DNA of 64,000 nt from Alkalihalobacillus pseudalcaliphilus (GCF_028610675.1 NZ_JAQQWS010000001.1:496001-560000), one strand, 5' to 3'. Shown: positions 35,053-44,634, counted from the stretch's first letter. Notes: generated by a model from the sequence alone, not told the origin. Numbers and translations: made by a program.

Positions 35053-36682
35053 TTTTCTTCCTCTCTTTCTCTTCACTTATATTTGTTTGATCAATAATTT
35101 GACTGAGATTCACTTTTTCTGCCATTGCATTAATCTCTCGAGCCAATCCAAACCAATTTTTATTCGTATGTGCCGCTAAAATGACACCATCCGCTTCTTG
35201 TCTTATCCAAATTCGTCGATGAGTCCAATAGCTTCCTTGCACGAGTCCAATCATAAAAATGGCTCCTCCTACCATTAAAAATGGCAAGGTAAAGTCTTTT
35301 CTTACGGTTAAACCTGAAACATGATTCATATCAACCCCAGCCAATCTGAGTATATAGGTATTCGACTCATTAGGGTCAAAATTGGAACCTATTGATAAAA
35401 AACTCACTTCAGACTCTTCTTTTTCGGGACTATTCACCTCAAAAATGAAAGCTGGATTATTAGGTAAACTTGTTTGCGTACTTGGAACTCCCTCGCTATT
35501 TAAATAGAAGTCGGGAAAGTAGTCTCTCAATGTAATCGTGTAATCATTGATTTCGTAATTCATTTCGGGATTAAATAGATCAACACGAATCTGCCCTATT
35601 TCTTCTTCCGTTTCTTCGTTCATTAATATGAAATCCATTGCAGCAAATTCATTTAGTCGATAGTTAAGCTGATATAACGCAAAATCATCAAACTTCAAAG
35701 GTTCATTCACACGTATCTCGTAGGACTTTAACTCTTCTAGATTGGCACTTCCCCCAAATTGATCATGATTTTGATTCCGGTACAAAGTTACAGAAGTTTG
35801 GTATGTTTTAACAACAGTTCCTCCCGCTCTTTGGATTGCATTTTGAAATGTTTCATCATCCTCATCATATAGCTCCAGTAAAAATTGATCGCTTTCTAAA
35901 TAGTACTCATCATTTGTTCCTGGGATTGAACTCGTTTCCCCATCTCTAATCCACATAAACTCGTCTACAAACAACTCTGGTGAAAATCGAAGCATTCCTC
36001 CTAATAAGAAAGTAATTAAGCCAATATGATTCACGTACGGTCCCCATCTTGAAAAACGCCCTTTTTCTGCAAGTAATGCATCTCCGTCCGTAGTCACCTT
36101 ATACTTCTTTTCCTCTAATTGTTTAATCATAGTGTTTTTGACAAAATTAAACTCTATGTTGTTTGTTTCACTCACAAGCCTTTGTTTCTTCATAAAGCTA
36201 ACATGTTTCTTCACACGTTGATTCTTCAAGGAGCGATATAGTGGAAAAAAACGATCTACACTCGCAATAATTAATGAAACAGTTAAGGCTGCTAGCAGCA
36301 ATAAATACCACCATGACTTGTAAAGATCATGAAACCCTAAATCATAATAAAGCTTCCCCAAAAACCCAAATTCATTTTCGTAATACTGACCAATATTAAT
36401 GTTTGTAGGAATATACATTTGTTGAGGAAAAATGGTTCCTACTGAAGAGGAAATCAATAAAATCACAATGATCCAAACCCCTACTTTTACGGATGAAAAG
36501 AAGTTCCATATACGGTCCACCACCGATTGATGGTAAGTCTGAGAACGTCTCGCTGCCCCTTCGTATCGCATATTCAAAGTCTTCTCATTATTTGCCTGTT
36601 CCGAAATAGGCTTACCACACCCTCCACAAAGTTCGGTTCCTTTTGGATTTGTATGGCCACATGAACAGGATAAACGCTGCAT
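35036..36682 (-). CDS. resB: ResB/Ccs1, cytochrome c synthetase subunit
   Basis: About 548 residues from the ATG at 36682, nine bases after GGAG. An N-terminal zinc ribbon (CSCGH...CGGCGK) precedes three membrane helices, a large external domain and a fourth helix near the C-terminus. The ribbon is an addition to the usual ResB layout. It works with ResC in attaching heme to apocytochrome c. Confidence 0.92.
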   Translation of the reverse strand: MQRLSCSCGHTNPKGTELCGGCGKPISEQANNEKTLNMRYEGAARRSQTYHQSVVDRIWNFFSSVKVGVWIIVILLISSSVGTIFPQQMYIPTNINIGQYYENEFGFLGKLYYDLGFHDLYKSWWYLLLLAALTVSLIIASVDRFFPLYRSLKNQRVKKHVSFMKKQRLVSETNNIEFNFVKNTMIKQLEEKKYKVTTDGDALLAEKGRFSRWGPYVNHIGLITFLLGGMLRFSPELFVDEFMWIRDGETSSIPGTNDEYYLESDQFLLELYDEDDETFQNAIQRAGGTVVKTYQTSVTLYRNQNHDQFGGSANLEELKSYEIRVNEPLKFDDFALYQLNYRLNEFAAMDFILMNEETEEEIGQIRVDLFNPEMNYEINDYTITLRDYFPDFYLNSEGVPSTQTSLPNNPAFIFEVNSPEKEESEVSFLSIGSNFDPNESNTYILRLAGVDMNHVSGLTVRKDFTLPFLMVGGAIFMIGLVQGSYWTHRRIWIRQEADGVILAAHTNKNWFGLAREINAMAEKVNLSQIIDQTNISEEKERKKNGGSE

Positions 36683-36694
36683 AATCATTCACTC

Positions 36695-37222
36695 CTAAGG
36701 TTTGATGCTTTCCATATATTCTTGAATATCACTCTCTGACATTAGTCCCGTAATGACTTGGGTCACCGTTCCCTCAGCATTAATGAGAAAGGTTGTTGGT
36801 AATGGAATAACGCCGTATTTTCTGACTACATCAGCATTCGGGTCCATAGGGATTGGAAAAGTTAAACCATACCGCTCTACAAACCTTTTCACTGGTAATT
36901 TTCCTTCCCGAACGTTCACAGCTAATATTTCAACACCCTGACTTTTGTAAACCTCATACTGCTCTTGCATATACGGCATTTCACGCTCACATGGTGGACA
37001 ATATGTTCCCCAAAAATTGAGAAATACTCCCATACCTCGATAGTCGGCTAATTCAACTTCATTTCCATCCAAGTCTGACAGAATAAAATTAGGTGCTTGG
37101 TCACCGACTCTAGCGGTTGAAGCTTTGTTTGAGTTCATACTCGTGTAAAGCATATAACCAACCGCTACGGCAATAATTAAAAGGACAATAGTCCGAATAA
37201 CTAATCTTTTTTTCCTTTTCAT
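36695..37222 (-). CDS. resA: ResA, extracytoplasmic thiol-disulfide oxidoreductase
   Basis: 175 residues: one N-terminal membrane anchor, then a thioredoxin fold with active site WGTYCPPCERE. It reduces the CXXCH cysteines of apocytochrome c before heme ligation. It heads the resA-resB-resC-ccdA-SHOCT run. A copy of the shared 18-bp motif lies 51 bases upstream of its ATG. Confidence 0.92.
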   Translation of the reverse strand: MKRKKRLVIRTIVLLIIAVAVGYMLYTSMNSNKASTARVGDQAPNFILSDLDGNEVELADYRGMGVFLNFWGTYCPPCEREMPYMQEQYEVYKSQGVEILAVNVREGKLPVKRFVERYGLTFPIPMDPNADVVRKYGVIPLPTTFLINAEGTVTQVITGLMSESDIQEYMESIKP

Positions 37223-37240
37223 TCATACCTCCAACTTCTT

Positions 37241-37290
37241 ATGACCTATTCATTTTTATGGTAAGCAAAGAATGTGTAAAAAATATGGAG
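37241..37290 (-). promoter_or_regulatory. Shared regulatory motif 1, upstream of resA
   Basis: In the direction of resA: CTCCATATTTTTTACACA (37290-37273), then after nine bases TACCAT (37263-37258 region). One of four copies; see findings. Confidence 0.7.
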
Positions 37291-37366
37291 GATAAAAAAT
37301 TCATATACCAAAAAATTTCTATATTTTTACGAGCATAATTATTTTAAGAGAGAGATCCTAAAACAA

Positions 37367-37403
37367 AAAATGTACCTGAGAAGTAATTTCTCAGGTACAT
37401 TTT
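37367..37403. terminator. Bidirectional terminator downstream of the two-component operon
   Basis: AAAATGTACCTGAGAA pairs perfectly with TTCTCAGGTACATTTT around five bases. Confidence 0.85.
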
Positions 37404-37410
37404 CATCATT

Positions 37411-37629
37411 TTATTTTAATGAATCACTACTTCTTTTACGGCGTAAACGAAAATAGAAATAGAAACTAAAACCAATAATAAGTGGTACGAGTGCATATAC
37501 ACAAATAGTAAAAAACATAAAACTGACTTGCCTATGAAAGTCCGGAAAGAGCCAAACAGCAGGAAAAGTTAAACACCCCAATCCTGCTACTATAAATACG
37601 ATTACAATGGTCAATTCTTTTTTATTCAT
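37411..37629 (-). CDS. Small two-helix membrane protein of the kinase operon
   Basis: 72 residues from the ATG at 37629, which follows GGAG by eight bases and overlaps the histidine kinase stop by eight bases. Two membrane helices (TIVIVFIVAGLGCLTFPAVW; FFTICVYALVPLIIGFSFYF), then a basic tail RLRRKR. Translational coupling to the kinase suggests a role in its signalling, but no family is recognised. Confidence 0.7.
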   Translation of the reverse strand: MNKKELTIVIVFIVAGLGCLTFPAVWLFPDFHRQVSFMFFTICVYALVPLIIGFSFYFYFRLRRKRSSDSLK

Positions 37630-39031
37630 CTTTAAAAATCTCCAGTTTTTTGTTTTGCCGTGGTAATGTAATAGAGACCGTTGTTCCCTTACCAAGCTCA
37701 CTTGTAACGAATATTTCACCATCATGTAAATCAATTAATTGTTTAACAATGGGTAACCCTAAACCAGACCCACCATATTTCCGATTACGAGATTTCTCTA
37801 CTCTATAAAATCGATCAAAAATAAAAGGTAACTCATCTTTATGCATACCTACACCTGTGTCAGTAATTTCAATAAGGACTAATTCTTCATCAGCATGAAC
37901 GGATAAGGTAATTACGCCATCTTTTGAATACCTTACAGCGTTTTCTAATAGATTAATAAAAACCTGCTCTAAACGTAATGGATCAGCGTACACATATATG
38001 TTTTGCTTTATATGATTATTAATTTGTATAGAAGTATTGCGTTCTAATGCATGTAAAGATGGCTTCTTTACGACAAAATGTAGGAATTCATCCACATTTA
38101 CTTGCCCCTTATGAAGTGTAAGCCGTCCTTCATCCATTTTAGTTAAATCAAATAAATCATTCACTAATGAAGACAAACGATTAGCTTCTTCTTCAATAAT
38201 TTCAAAATATTGTTGTTGTTCTATCTCAGATTTCCAAAGTTTTTGTTTTAGAGCTTTTGTATATCCTTTTAAATAAGTAATGGGTGTTTGTAAATCATGT
38301 GTAATATTGGCTATAAATTCTTTTCTTTGGTCATTAACTCTTTCTAATTCAGCTGCTAGGTCATTAATAGCACCAGCTAATGAGCCTATTTCATCGTTTG
38401 ATTCTTCTCGAACTCTTATAGCAAGGTCACCTTTAGCCATTTGTCGGGCTGCTTTTTCCATGCTCACTAGCGGTTGTGAAAGTTTGGTTGAAAAGAAGAT
38501 AGCGAACCCAACACCTAAAAGGATTGAGCCAATAATGGCAATCATTAATAACCACTGTATAGTTTCCATAGAATGTAAAATACTTTCTAGCGATGAAAAC
38601 ATAATAACATGTCCTCTTACATTATTATATAAAATGGGTGATGCTGTCGCTAAATACGTCAATCCATCTGGTGTTTGGAAAGAGTTTGTTAAGTATGAGT
38701 GGTGTTCATTTTCAAGTAAATTGAACAAATAAAGGATGCTTTCATTATCTAACGCAATATTAGCATTAGCCAAAATCTCGTTATCCTCCATCATAACAAT
38801 TAACTTTTGGTTGGCTAATTTTGCTGAAACTTCGACAACTTCCATTCGGCTTTCAACACCGCTATCACTAATTAAAGATGCATATTGTGTGGCTAGATAA
38901 AGAGACTCATCTTGAGCTTGCTGTAAATTAAATTGATAAAAAATTTGATTAATAACAAAACCTAGAGGAAATAAGATTGAGACGAGTAATATAATCATTG
39001 TAGCACTTAGTTTTATGTTAATTCGATTCAT
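37622..39031 (-). CDS. Sensor histidine kinase
   Basis: About 469 residues. Two membrane helices flank an extracytoplasmic sensor of about 130 residues; then HAMP, phospho-acceptor H in ITHDLQTPITYLKGY, N-box NLLENAVRYS, and G-boxes TDTGVGMHKDELPFIFDRF and GGSGLGLPIVKQL. ATG 39031 after AAGAAG fits best. It pairs with the response regulator directly upstream. Its stimulus may be envelope or redox stress, inferred from the genes that share the regulatory motif. Confidence 0.88.
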   Translation of the reverse strand: MNRINIKLSATMIILLVSILFPLGFVINQIFYQFNLQQAQDESLYLATQYASLISDSGVESRMEVVEVSAKLANQKLIVMMEDNEILANANIALDNESILYLFNLLENEHHSYLTNSFQTPDGLTYLATASPILYNNVRGHVIMFSSLESILHSMETIQWLLMIAIIGSILLGVGFAIFFSTKLSQPLVSMEKAARQMAKGDLAIRVREESNDEIGSLAGAINDLAAELERVNDQRKEFIANITHDLQTPITYLKGYTKALKQKLWKSEIEQQQYFEIIEEEANRLSSLVNDLFDLTKMDEGRLTLHKGQVNVDEFLHFVVKKPSLHALERNTSIQINNHIKQNIYVYADPLRLEQVFINLLENAVRYSKDGVITLSVHADEELVLIEITDTGVGMHKDELPFIFDRFYRVEKSRNRKYGGSGLGLPIVKQLIDLHDGEIFVTSELGKGTTVSITLPRQNKKLEIFKDE

Positions 39032-39044
39032 AGATATCACTTCT

Positions 39045-39743
39045 TTAATTAAATTTATAACCTATTCCCCAAACTGTGGTAATGATCTCTTCTAAAATAC
39101 CTGCTGATTCTAGCTTAGAACGAATATTTTTGATGTGGGAATCTACTGCTCGTGTAGCACCTATATATTCGTCATCCCAAATCAATTGAAGTAAATCTTC
39201 CCTAGAATAGACTCTGCCTGGAGCTGAAGCAAGCTTATATAACAAATCAAATTCTTTTGCAGTAAAGGTGATCTGATTATTTTTATAATAAACTTGTCGT
39301 TTTTTAAATAAAACCTGTAATCCGTTTGTTAATATCAAATCTCCTCTGTCCTCATTCTTATTCTGATAAGATACTCTCCTCAAGAGTGCTTGTACTCTTG
39401 CTACTAATTCTTCAGGTTCAAATGGCTTAACTATATAATCATCAGCTCCTAGGTTTAACCCCATCACCCTATCGTGTAAATCTTTTCTTGCAGATAACAT
39501 GAGAATAGGGATAGAAGAAGTCATTCTTACTTTTTGACAGAACTCAAAACCGTCCATGATCGGCATCATTAAATCTAATATAACAAGATCACATCGATCG
39601 GATAGTAATTTGATTTGCTCTAATGCTTCTTCTCCATTGGATGCTTCAAATATGTTATATTCATTATCAGAAAGGTAAATTTTTAACAAATTGCGCATTG
39701 TCCATTCATCATCAATAATTAATATATTTTTTCTAGCCTTCAT
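39045..39743 (-). CDS. OmpR-family response regulator
   Basis: 232 residues from the ATG at 39743 behind GGAG. Receiver domain with acceptor aspartate in LVILDLMMPIMDG and the K of DYIVKPF; C-terminal winged helix with FTAKEFDLLYKLASAPGRV and VDSHIKNIRSKLE. It heads the regulator-kinase-small protein operon. A shared motif lies 47 bases upstream, so it may activate its own promoter. Confidence 0.9.
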   Translation of the reverse strand: MKARKNILIIDDEWTMRNLLKIYLSDNEYNIFEASNGEEALEQIKLLSDRCDLVILDLMMPIMDGFEFCQKVRMTSSIPILMLSARKDLHDRVMGLNLGADDYIVKPFEPEELVARVQALLRRVSYQNKNEDRGDLILTNGLQVLFKKRQVYYKNNQITFTAKEFDLLYKLASAPGRVYSREDLLQLIWDDEYIGATRAVDSHIKNIRSKLESAGILEEIITTVWGIGYKFN

Positions 39744-39769
39744 CACGCTATCTCCTTTATTATCATCTC

Positions 39770-39807
39770 AAACTAACATATAGTATAAATGTGTAAAAAA
39801 CGTGGAG
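39770..39807 (-). promoter_or_regulatory. Shared regulatory motif 2, upstream of the response regulator
   Basis: In gene direction CTCCACGTTTTTTACACA (39807-39790), nine bases, then TATGTT; TATACT also lies inside the spacer. Confidence 0.7.
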
Positions 39808-39862
39808 ATATAAAAATGATTACAACATAAATATTATCACAAAGCTAAAGGAGAATGATTTT

Positions 39863-40168
39863 ATGCACAACAAATATAACGATCTTGATAAAGAAACCTT
39901 ATTTATAGTTTCACAAACATTTAAAGCCCTTGGAGATCCTACTCGAATTAGAATTTTACACTTGTTAGCTAACCGAGAATGTTCTGTAGGTGAAATTGTC
40001 GAGCAACTTTCCCTAGGCCAATCCACCGTTTCACATCAATTGAGATTTCTTAAAAACTTAAGGTTGGTAAAATCTCGTAGAGTTGGTACTTCTATGTATT
40101 ATTCTCCGGAAGATGAACATGTTATTAATATACTTGAAAAAACGATTCAACACTCTTCTCATGATTAA
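39863..40168 (+). CDS. czrA: CzrA-like Zn/Co-sensing ArsR-family repressor
   Basis: 101 residues. The alpha-5 metal ligands D84, H86, H97 and H100 (EDEHVINILEKTIQHSSHD) fall at exactly the residue numbers of staphylococcal CzrA. HTH: LSLGQSTVSHQLRFLKN. No cysteine site. It is followed by the cation diffusion facilitator gene with a CzrA-type operator between them. Confidence 0.92.
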   Translation: MHNKYNDLDKETLFIVSQTFKALGDPTRIRILHLLANRECSVGEIVEQLSLGQSTVSHQLRFLKNLRLVKSRRVGTSMYYSPEDEHVINILEKTIQHSSHD

Positions 40169-40231
40169 AAGTAAAAATGAAATTTTGAAATAAAGTGTTC
40201 AAAAGAAAAGTATTTGTGATACACTCATTAT

Positions 40232-40247
40232 ATGAGTATATGTTCAT
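40232..40247 (+). promoter_or_regulatory. CzrA-type operator
   Basis: ATGAGTATATGTTCAT approximates the ATGAACAT/ATGTTCAT palindrome of CzrA sites, 26 bases before the transporter start codon. Confidence 0.6.
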
Positions 40248-40272
40248 GTAATGATTTAAAGGAGTTGGAACT

Positions 40273-41175
40273 ATGGGACACCACCACCACCATCATTCTA
40301 CTGGTCAGGCGAACAAAAAAAACCTTATTATAGCCATGATCATTATAGGAAGTTGGATGTTCATTCAATTTTTAGGAGGACTTTGGACAGGAAGTTTGGC
40401 ACTATTAGCCGATGCAGTCCATATGTTTAATGATTTCTCTAATTTATTTATTAGCTTGATTGCCATTATCCTTGCAGCAAAAGCAGCCACGAAAAGACGA
40501 ACGTTTGGTAATCATCGTTACGAAGTACTATCTTCTCTGCTAAACAGCTTAGCTTTGTTAGCTATTGTTTTCTTTGTTGTTAAAGAAGCGATTGATCGTA
40601 TCATTTCTCCTCAAGATGTTATGGGCGGTGCCATGATGATTATCGCCATAATCGGTCTCATCGCCAATATTGGTGCTATGTTTGCTTTAACACGAGGAGA
40701 TGTTAAGAACAATTTAAATATGCGAGGAGCTTATTTACATGTATTGAGTGACACATTAGGTTCAGTGGCAGCCATTATAGCTGCTCTTATCATTTACTTT
40801 ACTGGCTGGAACATCGCAGACCCTATTCTAAGTATTCTTATTTCATTCATGATTGCTTTCTCAGCATTCCGATTACTTAAAGACACTGTCCATGTATTAT
40901 TAGAAGGAACTCCAGATCATATTGATATCGAACAAGTCAAACAAGATTTACTACAAATGAAAGGTGTTGAAAATGTACATGATTTGCATATTTGGACCAT
41001 CACATCTGGAATTAATAGTTTAACCGTGCACCTTATTGTTAATCCTCAATATATCAGTCAACAAGACGCTCTTATCCAAGCTAATCAGTATGTACGAGAA
41101 ACGCTTGACATAAAACACAGTACGATTCAAATTGAAACTGATGATATGAGGGAGTTTGAACATCCAAATATTTAA
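40273..41175 (+). CDS. czcD: Cation diffusion facilitator, Zn/Co exporter (CzcD/CzrB-like)
   Basis: 300 residues, six membrane helices with the family's metal-site motifs LLADAVHMFNDFSNLF and LHVLSDTLGSVAAI, and a cytoplasmic C-terminal domain. The N-terminus is MGHHHHHHSTG, a native six-histidine run that probably collects metal. It exports Zn/Co/Cd in exchange for protons under CzrA control. Confidence 0.92.
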   Translation: MGHHHHHHSTGQANKKNLIIAMIIIGSWMFIQFLGGLWTGSLALLADAVHMFNDFSNLFISLIAIILAAKAATKRRTFGNHRYEVLSSLLNSLALLAIVFFVVKEAIDRIISPQDVMGGAMMIIAIIGLIANIGAMFALTRGDVKNNLNMRGAYLHVLSDTLGSVAAIIAALIIYFTGWNIADPILSILISFMIAFSAFRLLKDTVHVLLEGTPDHIDIEQVKQDLLQMKGVENVHDLHIWTITSGINSLTVHLIVNPQYISQQDALIQANQYVRETLDIKHSTIQIETDDMREFEHPNI

Positions 41176-41180
41176 AGGAA

Positions 41181-41220
41181 AAGACGTTTGTGTAGTTATC
41201 TTTACACAAACGTCTTTTTT
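41181..41220 (+). terminator. Terminator after the cation diffusion facilitator
   Basis: AAGACGTTTGTGTA pairs with TACACAAACGTCTT, then TTTTT. Confidence 0.85.
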
Positions 41221-41233
41221 ATTGACTGTACTG

Positions 41234-42436
41234 TTAAGGAATGAACTTCTGTGGGTCTACCGAGTTAGATTTAGCATTATTCCATCCACCCAAATGAACC
41301 TCATAATGAAGATGTGCACCAAATGACCGACCGGTATTCCCCATCAAGCCAATTTGTTGACCTTTTGATACATAGTCTCCTTTTGAGACATCTAACCTAT
41401 CCATATGTGCATATAATGTTTGAATTTGTCGACCATCAACTTGATGCGTAAGAATAACATAGTTTCCATAACTCGTAGAATATTGAGCAAGTGTTACTTC
41501 TCCCTCATTAGCTGCCTGTATTGGAACATCTTCAGTACGGCCATTTTTACCAATATCAACCCCATAATGATAGCTTCCGCTACGAGGTCCGTACCCCGAA
41601 GTCAAACGTCCAGTGGTGGGTCTCATGAACTCTGTACTATCAACAATCGTTTGAAGCTCAGCTACAGGTGCACTTGTTGATTGAACACTTCTATATTCTG
41701 CTTGGATAGCTTTTATCTCTTCGTCTTGTAGTAATATTTTTTGTTGATCTAAATCCTCTAATTTACTAATAAGATTTTTTTCTTTTTCTTCTACCGTTAG
41801 TAACAAATCTTCTTTTTCGAGACGTTGTAACTCTAAGTTCTTTTTCATTTCCGTTAATTCATATACCATATTTTCATTTGTTGTTTTTTTGAACTCAACT
41901 TGGCGTTTATTGATAGTAAGAGCATCAACATCATTTGTATATAATTCAATCAATTTTCTATCCTGTTCAGTTATTTTTGTGACAACTTGTACACGGCTAA
42001 TAAAATCTGAAAAACTCTCAGAACCTAAAATGACTGCCAGGAAGTTGTTAGACCCTTCTGTTTGATAAAGAACTCTTGCACGTCTCTTTAGCAACTCTTC
42101 ACGTTCCACAACTCTTTCTTCTAATACCTCAATTTCATCATTTAGACTATCGATTTCATTATTTAACTTTTCAATTTCACTATTTTTATCTCTTATATTT
42201 TGATTTAACTCCGTTGTTTCTCTATCCATGAGCTCTATATCTTGGTCGATTTCTTTAATTTCCTCCCTAATTTGCTTTAATTCCTCACCGGCAACATCCA
42301 TTTCTTCTTGATTTTTTTGTTGTTTTTCCTTAATTTCACTAACTCTCTGTACATCATCAGCATAAACTGCATTCCCACTTATCATGACTAATACTATTAT
42401 TAGTAGTATTAACTTCAGACTATTTAAATTCACCAA
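41234..42436 (-). CDS. Secreted M23 peptidase with coiled coil (EnvC/CwlO-like)
   Basis: 400 residues. Signal peptide (LILLIIVLVMISGNAVYA), a long heptad-rich coiled coil (about 30-260), then a LytM/M23 domain with YHYGVDIG and HLHYEVHLGG. The first zinc histidine position and HxH are present, so the enzyme looks active. It cleaves peptidoglycan cross-bridges, perhaps under FtsEX-type control as for EnvC-like proteins. Divergent from bdbD. Confidence 0.85.
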   Translation of the reverse strand: MVNLNSLKLILLIIVLVMISGNAVYADDVQRVSEIKEKQQKNQEEMDVAGEELKQIREEIKEIDQDIELMDRETTELNQNIRDKNSEIEKLNNEIDSLNDEIEVLEERVVEREELLKRRARVLYQTEGSNNFLAVILGSESFSDFISRVQVVTKITEQDRKLIELYTNDVDALTINKRQVEFKKTTNENMVYELTEMKKNLELQRLEKEDLLLTVEEKEKNLISKLEDLDQQKILLQDEEIKAIQAEYRSVQSTSAPVAELQTIVDSTEFMRPTTGRLTSGYGPRSGSYHYGVDIGKNGRTEDVPIQAANEGEVTLAQYSTSYGNYVILTHQVDGRQIQTLYAHMDRLDVSKGDYVSKGQQIGLMGNTGRSFGAHLHYEVHLGGWNNAKSNSVDPQKFIP

Positions 42437-42604
42437 AATATCCTCCGTTCAATAACAATTACTATTATTAAGTTAAACTTTTGCAAAATTTGTCGGCTAC
42501 ATTTCTTAATATAAAAGAATACGAGGCTAAGTATGTAGGTAATTTTAATTACGATTTTGTTACAAAACAATTACTTGTGTTTAATATTAAGGTTGATAAT
42601 AAAT

Positions 42605-42637
42605 CTCCATGATTTCTACACACTTAAAGTGTAAATT
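42605..42637 (+). promoter_or_regulatory. Shared regulatory motif 3, upstream of bdbD
   Basis: CTCCATGATTTCTACACA (42605-42622), nine bases, TAAATT. 70 bases before the bdbD start. Confidence 0.7.
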
Positions 42638-42691
42638 CAAAAAAGGAACTTTACCTTATTCAAAGTTTCAATAAACATTAGAGGTGTACAT

Positions 42692-43387
42692 ATGACAAAT
42701 AAGAAGAACCAATTCCCTAAAACAATGGTTGTAATTACATTAATTATCGTAGGACTAGTAATTGCAACATTCTATTCATTAACTCGTAATGATGCCGTAG
42801 CACCAACCAACGAGTTTGAGGAAATACCTAATATAGAGGGGCAACCAACACTAGGTAATGAAGGTGCTCCAGTAACAGTAATTGAATTTGGTGACTACAA
42901 ATGTCCTGCATGTAAAGCTTGGGATGAATCTATCTTTCCACTATTGAAAGAAAGTTATATTGATACAGGGAAAGTCAACTATTCCTACATTAATACTCCT
43001 TTCCATGGTGAAGAATCAGTTTTAGCTGCACTAGCAAGTGAGTCTGTTTGGGACCAGGACCCAGAAGGATTCTGGAATTTCCATAAAGAAGTATTCCAAC
43101 AACAGCCTGATGTACAAAACCACGATGATGCTTGGATTACACCTGAGAAGCTTATAGAAATAGCAGAGCAAGTAAACGTAAATGTAGACTTAGACCAGCT
43201 AATGAATGACATTGTAAATCAAACATACGTAGATGAAGTTCTAAATGATCAAGCTCAAGTTGAAAAATTCAACGTATCGTTAACACCAAGTATTTTCATT
43301 AACGACACCATGGTAGAGGATCCTTTTGACTATGATACGATTGTAAAATTAATAGAGGAGAATTTGGAGGAAAACGAACGTGAATAA
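42692..43387 (+). CDS. bdbD: BdbD/DsbA-like thiol-disulfide oxidoreductase
   Basis: 231 residues: an N-terminal membrane anchor (MVVITLIIVGLVIATFYSL), then a DsbA-type thioredoxin fold with active site YKCPACKAWD and the cis-proline region VSLTPSIFIND. It introduces disulfides into exported proteins. It overlaps bdbC by eight bases. ATG follows GAGGTG. Confidence 0.92.
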   Translation: MTNKKNQFPKTMVVITLIIVGLVIATFYSLTRNDAVAPTNEFEEIPNIEGQPTLGNEGAPVTVIEFGDYKCPACKAWDESIFPLLKESYIDTGKVNYSYINTPFHGEESVLAALASESVWDQDPEGFWNFHKEVFQQQPDVQNHDDAWITPEKLIEIAEQVNVNVDLDQLMNDIVNQTYVDEVLNDQAQVEKFNVSLTPSIFINDTMVEDPFDYDTIVKLIEENLEENERE

Positions 43388-43826
43388 ATACAAACAAAAT
43401 CAAATTCTTTTATATGCATCCTGGGTAGTCTCCATTGTGGCTACCTTAGGAAGCCTATATTTTAGTGAAATACGAGGTTTTATTCCTTGTGAATTTTGTT
43501 GGTATCAGCGAATTTTTATGTATCCTTTATCAATTATTCTTGGAATTGCCGTATTTAACAGTGATTTCAACATAAAAAAATATGTGCTACCCCTTTCAAT
43601 AATCGGTGGGTCAATTTCTTTCTATCATTATCTCATGCAAAAAGTACCTTCCATCGGAGCCATAAAGCCTTGTGCAAATGGTGTACCTTGTAATGTTCAA
43701 TACATTAATTGGTTTGGATTTATTACCATCCCATTTTTAGCTTTAGTAGCATTCTCACTTATTACATTACTACTTATCTTTATAAAAAACAAAAAAACGA
43801 CTACTGATATATTGGAGGATGAATAA
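43380..43826 (+). CDS. bdbC: BdbC/DsbB-like quinone-linked oxidase
   Basis: 148 residues, four membrane helices, with the two redox pairs of DsbB: CEFCWYQRIFMYP and PCANGVPCNVQYINWFG. It reoxidises BdbD and passes electrons to quinone. Starts with GTG inside the end of bdbD. Confidence 0.93.
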   Translation: MNKYKQNQILLYASWVVSIVATLGSLYFSEIRGFIPCEFCWYQRIFMYPLSIILGIAVFNSDFNIKKYVLPLSIIGGSISFYHYLMQKVPSIGAIKPCANGVPCNVQYINWFGFITIPFLALVAFSLITLLLIFIKNKKTTTDILEDE

Positions 43827-44591
43827 GTGAGTATTATGTGGACTGTTATTCAACTACTCTTATTTGCTACTACCTTAAATTTTTATCACAATTTAACAAA
43901 ACGAAAAAAAAATGACACTAATATTGCAAGAAAAGTCTCCTTCATATCGGGGCTTTTTCTCTTAGTACTCATTTTTTCTTATCCGATGTTAAATTTCAGC
44001 CAATCGTATTTTTTGGTCTATATGCTTCAGCAAACTACTCTTTATTTCTTAGTCCCGATACTAATTTTATTTGGATTAAATGAAAGTTTATTGATGGATT
44101 TTCATATCCATCCACTTATCAATAAAATATGGAAAATACTTACAAATCCTTTTGTCTCATTGCCTTTGTTTAATATTTTATTTTCCCTTTATTTCTTTCC
44201 AGCTATTTTTAATACGGTCAAGGTTAGTCCTTTATTGACTATAATACTAACAATTATTTTTATTCTATTATCATTTGTTATGTGGTGGCCTATCGTAGCA
44301 CCTGTTAAAAATGGTACAACACTCTCACCATTGATAAAGATTATTTACATCGTTGGAATGGGTGCATTTATGACTCCGCTTGCTGCTTTTTTGATTTTCA
44401 CAAATCAGATTCTATATTATACGTATAGTGTTACAAACCTTTCTGAAACTCTGTTACTAAATGATCAACAGGCTGGTGGAGTAGCCATGAAAATCATGCA
44501 AATGCTGATTTATTGTTTTATGATAGGAATTGCTTTTATTGAAGCACAAAAAGAAGAAGAACAAAATAGGGGTGAAGAACTTTCAATGTAG
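43827..44591 (+). CDS. ctaG: CtaG-like cytochrome c oxidase assembly membrane protein
   Basis: 254 residues, about seven membrane helices of the caa3-oxidase CtaG family; VMWWPIVAPV and the PLAAFLIFTNQILYYTY segment are characteristic. GTG start at 43827 lies eight bases after GGAGG and abuts the bdbC stop. It fits the respiratory copper/cytochrome theme of this block, together with SCO, ResABC and CcdA. Confidence 0.85.
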   Translation: MSIMWTVIQLLLFATTLNFYHNLTKRKKNDTNIARKVSFISGLFLLVLIFSYPMLNFSQSYFLVYMLQQTTLYFLVPILILFGLNESLLMDFHIHPLINKIWKILTNPFVSLPLFNILFSLYFFPAIFNTVKVSPLLTIILTIIFILLSFVMWWPIVAPVKNGTTLSPLIKIIYIVGMGAFMTPLAAFLIFTNQILYYTYSVTNLSETLLLNDQQAGGVAMKIMQMLIYCFMIGIAFIEAQKEEEQNRGEELSM

Positions 44592-44605
44592 AAAGGACTT
44601 TTATT

Positions 44606-44634
44606 AAAGAGGCTATTTTTTCATAAGCCTCTTT
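44606..44634. terminator. Hairpin between convergent ctaG and AbrB-like genes
   Basis: AAAGAGGCT pairs with AGCCTCTTT around 11 bases; only short T-runs follow. Confidence 0.5.

Noticed and set aside
37630..37734. Longer form of the small membrane protein
   Set aside because: The upstream part only overlaps the kinase gene and has no ribosome binding site; ATG 37629 has GGAG.
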